From positions 2,966,124-3,030,123 of the forward strand of contig NZ_KI911560.1 in NCBI RefSeq assembly GCF_000515275.1: a stretch of DNA of 64,000 nt, written 5' to 3'. Shown piece by piece: positions 61,241 through 64,000 of this stretch. The notes under the pieces were generated by a model. It did not search any database, was not told the DNA's origin, and worked only from the letters and a program-made list of their open reading frames with translations. The DNA is from Methylophilus sp. 5 (GTDB lineage Bacteria > Pseudomonadota > Gammaproteobacteria > Burkholderiales > Methylophilaceae). Within the stretch, counting starts at the first letter, position 1, and every line of letters begins with the position of its first letter. The position numbers were made by a program, and so were the translations under genes.

Positions 61241-64000
61241 TTAGTCAGTAATCAGTTTTTGCTGAGACAACAAGTTGGAGATAATCGCTGCATCACTGGT
61301 TTGGCCAGTGGTTAGGTCAACACCACTCAACACGATTTGCTGGGTAGTATTGCCACTACTAAAGCTACCAGACACATTGTGTGCATCGGTTGCGAACCCA
61401 CCATTAGAACTGATATGAACAATGGTATCGCTGCCGGATTTTTCAAAGTGAATGTAGTTCACCAGGTTGCCCGCATTCTCGCCTTGCAGCAAGTCACGCA
61501 CGTCCAGAATATCACCACCCTGACTGACAGAGCTCTTGTTAAAGTCAGTGATGGTGTCACGCGCTGGTGTACCAGCCACGCCATCATCACCACGATCCCA
61601 TTTGAATACGTCTACGCCAGCGCCACCAGTCAGGGTATCGTTGCCTTTACCACCAATCAGGATGTCGTTGCCATCGCCGCCATTCAATTTATCGTTGCCA
61701 GCACCACCACGCAAGATGTCATTACCAGCGCCACCATTCAAGGTGTCATCACCTGCATAACCGTAAATGATGTCGTTGCCCGAGGTGCCCGTCACTGTGT
61801 TATTGCCACTATCACCACCCAGAATGGCAGCAGTGTTATTGCTGCTCAACAAATCGACATTAATCAGGTTAGAAGCTGATTCACTGTCTTGCAGGTGCGT
61901 GCTGTCCGTCGCTGTAATTGTAAAGTTCTGGAACAAGCTAATATCCACAGCCTGCTGATTGGTTTTCACCGTGGACAAGAACTCGTTGATGGCGAGGTTA
62001 TCAACCGTGCCTCCATCAGCGGCAGTAATCACCATTTTGCCACTCGCGCCAATCAAGCCAAGGAACCCACTGCTTTGGGTGTAGCTAACATTCAGGCCCA
62101 ACTCACTCGCAACCGCTTGTGAGTAAGTCAGGTAAGCCGTACCCAATGTCACACCAATTAAAGTGTTATAAGCAATCGTCACAGAACTGATGTTGTTATT
62201 CACATCACTTGCAGTAAATGCCTGACGGCTAGAGAAATTGAGCAAGTCAACGTTCAGCAGGCCTGGCAAGGTCAACAAGCCTGCAGCACCCATACCATTG
62301 CCAACTTCTGGTGCAACTTGCGGGATAGATGTCACCTGCTTGGCCACATTGACAGTCAACGTGGCAGAGCTGGTGTCACCATCATTGTCGCTCAGTGTGT
62401 AATTAAATGTACTGGTGCCAGCAGTGCTTGTATTTTTTGGAGTGAATGAGAATGAACCGTCATCCATATCCACCAAGAAAGTGCCTTTGCTGGTTGTAAT
62501 CGTCAGTTTATGGCTGCCAGTGTCATAAGTACTGTTGTTGGTGCCAGTAACAGTGATTGCACCGGTTGATGAGTTAAACGTGTATGTAGACCCATCCACT
62601 GCAATCGACTTCACATAACCACCGTCTGCACCAAACCCACCACCAGACAATAAGCTACCAGTGATTGAGCTACCGACAGTCTCATTCAATACTGAATCCA
62701 ACTGGCCAAATGAGGTCACACGCACGCCATCAGTATTCGTACCCGTTTGACCATCATAAGCAATCGGATTTAGCTCAGTGTTTGAAGTCACACCGGAGCC
62801 GATACCAATAGAGTAAGACTTAATGTGGTTATTGTTCAGGAAGGTAATCCATGTAGCCTCTTCTGCTTGCTGAATCCCTCTATCAGAGTTGTTGCTATTC
62901 TCTGAACCAGTCAAGCTACCGTCACCACCCACGCCACGGTTAGGTTGGCCATCCGTAAAGAAGTAAGACACGTTTTGCGCATTATCCAGCTTACCCGTCG
63001 AGTTAAATGCACTCATTGCTGTGTTTAATGCAGAGTCATAGTTAGTATTGCCATTAGCAATCAGGTTATTCAAGTAAGCTTTAGCGTCTGCAATGCTCAA
63101 CCAGCCATTACCTAATTGTCTGGTTTGATCCAAACCGGCAAAAACAACCAATGCGACTTTGACGTCACCCATATCGTCGTATTTATCCAGCAGGTTTTTC
63201 ACTGACTGAATGGCACTGGCCAAACGTGACTGATTATTGACACCATCTCTTGTGTCCATACTGCCAGAAACATCCAATGTAATCATGATGTTGGTGTTAG
63301 CCGTCGTAGTCGCTGTCACCGTCTGATTCGTTGCTGTTGGCGCATCATCTGACACATTAATGGTAATTGAACCTTTGGTGGTGCTATCTGCATCATTGGC
63401 ATTCACACCAAATTTAATGGCCAATGTATCTTCCTGGCCTGCCACTGGATGATCAACCGGGCCAGACAACTGCACTGCATAGTCGCCTTTGCTGTCGATA
63501 GTCACACGAATCACTTCTTTGCCATTGGCCGAACCGATCAGCGTGCCGGTGTTATTGCCAGACCAGGTAATGGTCGTACCGCCTGACGTATAAGTCGTTG
63601 TTGGTTCCGTCAGGGTCACGCTCTTCAAGTCACCATTAGGATCAGAAATACCCATGGAGCCAGTTGCGATCACATTAGAAGGACCAGCATCCAGCAAACC
63701 GCCTGGTAAGCCGTCTTCAGACACGCTCGTTTCTGAATTCAGAGTCACGAAAACCGGTGACTGATTCAGCGTGTATGCATAGTTATCACTTGGCACACTG
63801 GTATTACCCGCATTATCAGTAGCTGTCACAGTGTAGTTATGCAAGCCTTTGGTAATGTCAGTGGTAGGCGTAAATACCCATTTGCCGTCTTTATCAGCAA
63901 CAGCAGTACCAATCTTAGTCGCACCATCATAAATGGCAACGGTACTACCAGCCTCGGCCTTGCCGGTTAATGTTGGTGTTGCATCATCGGCAACACCGCC
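61241..64000 (-). CDS. Large VWA/RTX type I-secreted adhesin, C-terminal part
   Basis: At least 919 residues; the frame stays open to the window end, so this is the C-terminal part of a larger protein. From the window edge inwards come Ig-like repeats (ATPTLTGKAEAGSTVAIYDG, GLHNYTVTATDNAGN), and a cadherin/VCBS-like segment. A von Willebrand A domain follows, with the MIDAS motif DVSGS and FFTDGQPN, then more VCBS-like repeats (FNYTLSDNDGDTSSATLTVN). Five or six RTX calcium repeats (GGAGNDILRGGAGNDKLNGG) and a type I secretion signal (VFKWDRGDDG...LDVRDLLQGE) end the protein. This is the LapA/BapA-type biofilm adhesin layout. It should be released by an ABC exporter not in this window. Confidence 0.93.
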   Translation of the reverse strand, partial: GGVADDATPTLTGKAEAGSTVAIYDGATKIGTAVADKDGKWVFTPTTDITKGLHNYTVTATDNAGNTSVPSDNYAYTLNQSPVFVTLNSETSVSEDGLPGGLLDAGPSNVIATGSMGISDPNGDLKSVTLTEPTTTYTSGGTTITWSGNNTGTLIGSANGKEVIRVTIDSKGDYAVQLSGPVDHPVAGQEDTLAIKFGVNANDADSTTKGSITINVSDDAPTATNQTVTATTTANTNIMITLDVSGSMDTRDGVNNQSRLASAIQSVKNLLDKYDDMGDVKVALVVFAGLDQTRQLGNGWLSIADAKAYLNNLIANGNTNYDSALNTAMSAFNSTGKLDNAQNVSYFFTDGQPNRGVGGDGSLTGSENSNNSDRGIQQAEEATWITFLNNNHIKSYSIGIGSGVTSNTELNPIAYDGQTGTNTDGVRVTSFGQLDSVLNETVGSSITGSLLSGGGFGADGGYVKSIAVDGSTYTFNSSTGAITVTGTNNSTYDTGSHKLTITTSKGTFLVDMDDGSFSFTPKNTSTAGTSTFNYTLSDNDGDTSSATLTVNVAKQVTSIPQVAPEVGNGMGAAGLLTLPGLLNVDLLNFSSRQAFTASDVNNNISSVTIAYNTLIGVTLGTAYLTYSQAVASELGLNVSYTQSSGFLGLIGASGKMVITAADGGTVDNLAINEFLSTVKTNQQAVDISLFQNFTITATDSTHLQDSESASNLINVDLLSSNNTAAILGGDSGNNTVTGTSGNDIIYGYAGDDTLNGGAGNDILRGGAGNDKLNGGDGNDILIGGKGNDTLTGGAGVDVFKWDRGDDGVAGTPARDTITDFNKSSVSQGGDILDVRDLLQGENAGNLVNYIHFEKSGSDTIVHISSNGGFATDAHNVSGSFSSGNTTQQIVLSGVDLTTGQTSDAAIISNLLSQQKLITD

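Noticed and set aside
1..64000. CRISPR array
   Set aside because: No regularly spaced direct repeats of 20-40 bases were seen anywhere.

Overview
The window looks like part of the chromosome of a betaproteobacterium, most likely a member of the Methylophilaceae (Methylotenera/Methylophilus-like). This is inferred from remembered family similarity and gene content (a polar-type flagellar cluster, uvrC-pgsA-tRNA block, methylcitrate cycle next to sdh). No 16S or methanol dehydrogenase gene is in the window to prove it.

Layout. 1-6.4 kb: flagellar genes. A partial fliF and fliE are divergent. On the minus strand fliC-flaG-fliD-fliS-fliT-fliK-fhlB follow, headed by a good sigma-28 promoter. 6.8-12.9 kb: divergent from flagellin, a tightly packed six-gene phosphonate operon: a cytidylyltransferase/PEP mutase fusion, phosphonopyruvate decarboxylase, a class V aminotransferase, a second cytidylyltransferase, a SAM methyltransferase and a TagF-like CDP-alcohol phosphotransferase carrying TPRs. 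13.0-20.5 kb: one 2494-residue cytoplasmic protein with two O-GlcNAc-transferase (SPINDLY/OGT-type) modules, a family-2-like glycosyltransferase module and a methyltransferase module. Together these look like a flagellin (or surface) glycosylation island in which a CMP-activated aminoethylphosphonate is added to a glycan. This is the strongest candidate for an undescribed system here.

20.7-22.5 kb: a small XRE regulator, an Rmf/CrpP-like peptide and a YihY membrane protein. 22.6-27.5 kb: a small AT-rich mobilizable island inserted at the 3' end of tRNA-Leu(UAA). It holds a P4-type integrase, an AlpA-like factor, a MOBV relaxase, small HTH proteins and a structured intergenic palindrome. 27.5-30.5 kb: tRNA-Leu, tRNA-Gly, tRNA-Cys, tRNA-Gly, pgsA and uvrC, the order known from E. 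coli. 30.5-37.5 kb: housekeeping genes, then a convergent rpfC-rpfF pair for diffusible signal factor (DSF) sensing and synthesis.

37.6-58.0 kb: a large carbon-metabolism region split by a divergent GntR/UTRA regulator. The minus strand carries maeB-sdhCDABE-citE-like, an acyl-CoA ligase, class I fumarase and acnB. The plus strand carries citE-like, a two-domain MaoC hydratase, a second CitE-like lyase, prpB, prpC and prpD. Together these can run propionyl-CoA plus oxaloacetate through methylcitrate to pyruvate and succinate, then succinate to fumarate, malate and pyruvate. The CitE/MaoC enzymes suggest a second acyl-CoA branch (methylmalyl/mesaconyl type). Two kinds of palindromic repeat are embedded in this region. 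58.0-64.0 kb: two surface proteins on the minus strand, a MshQ-like DUF6701 protein and the C-terminal part of a very large VWA/RTX adhesin that runs off the window.
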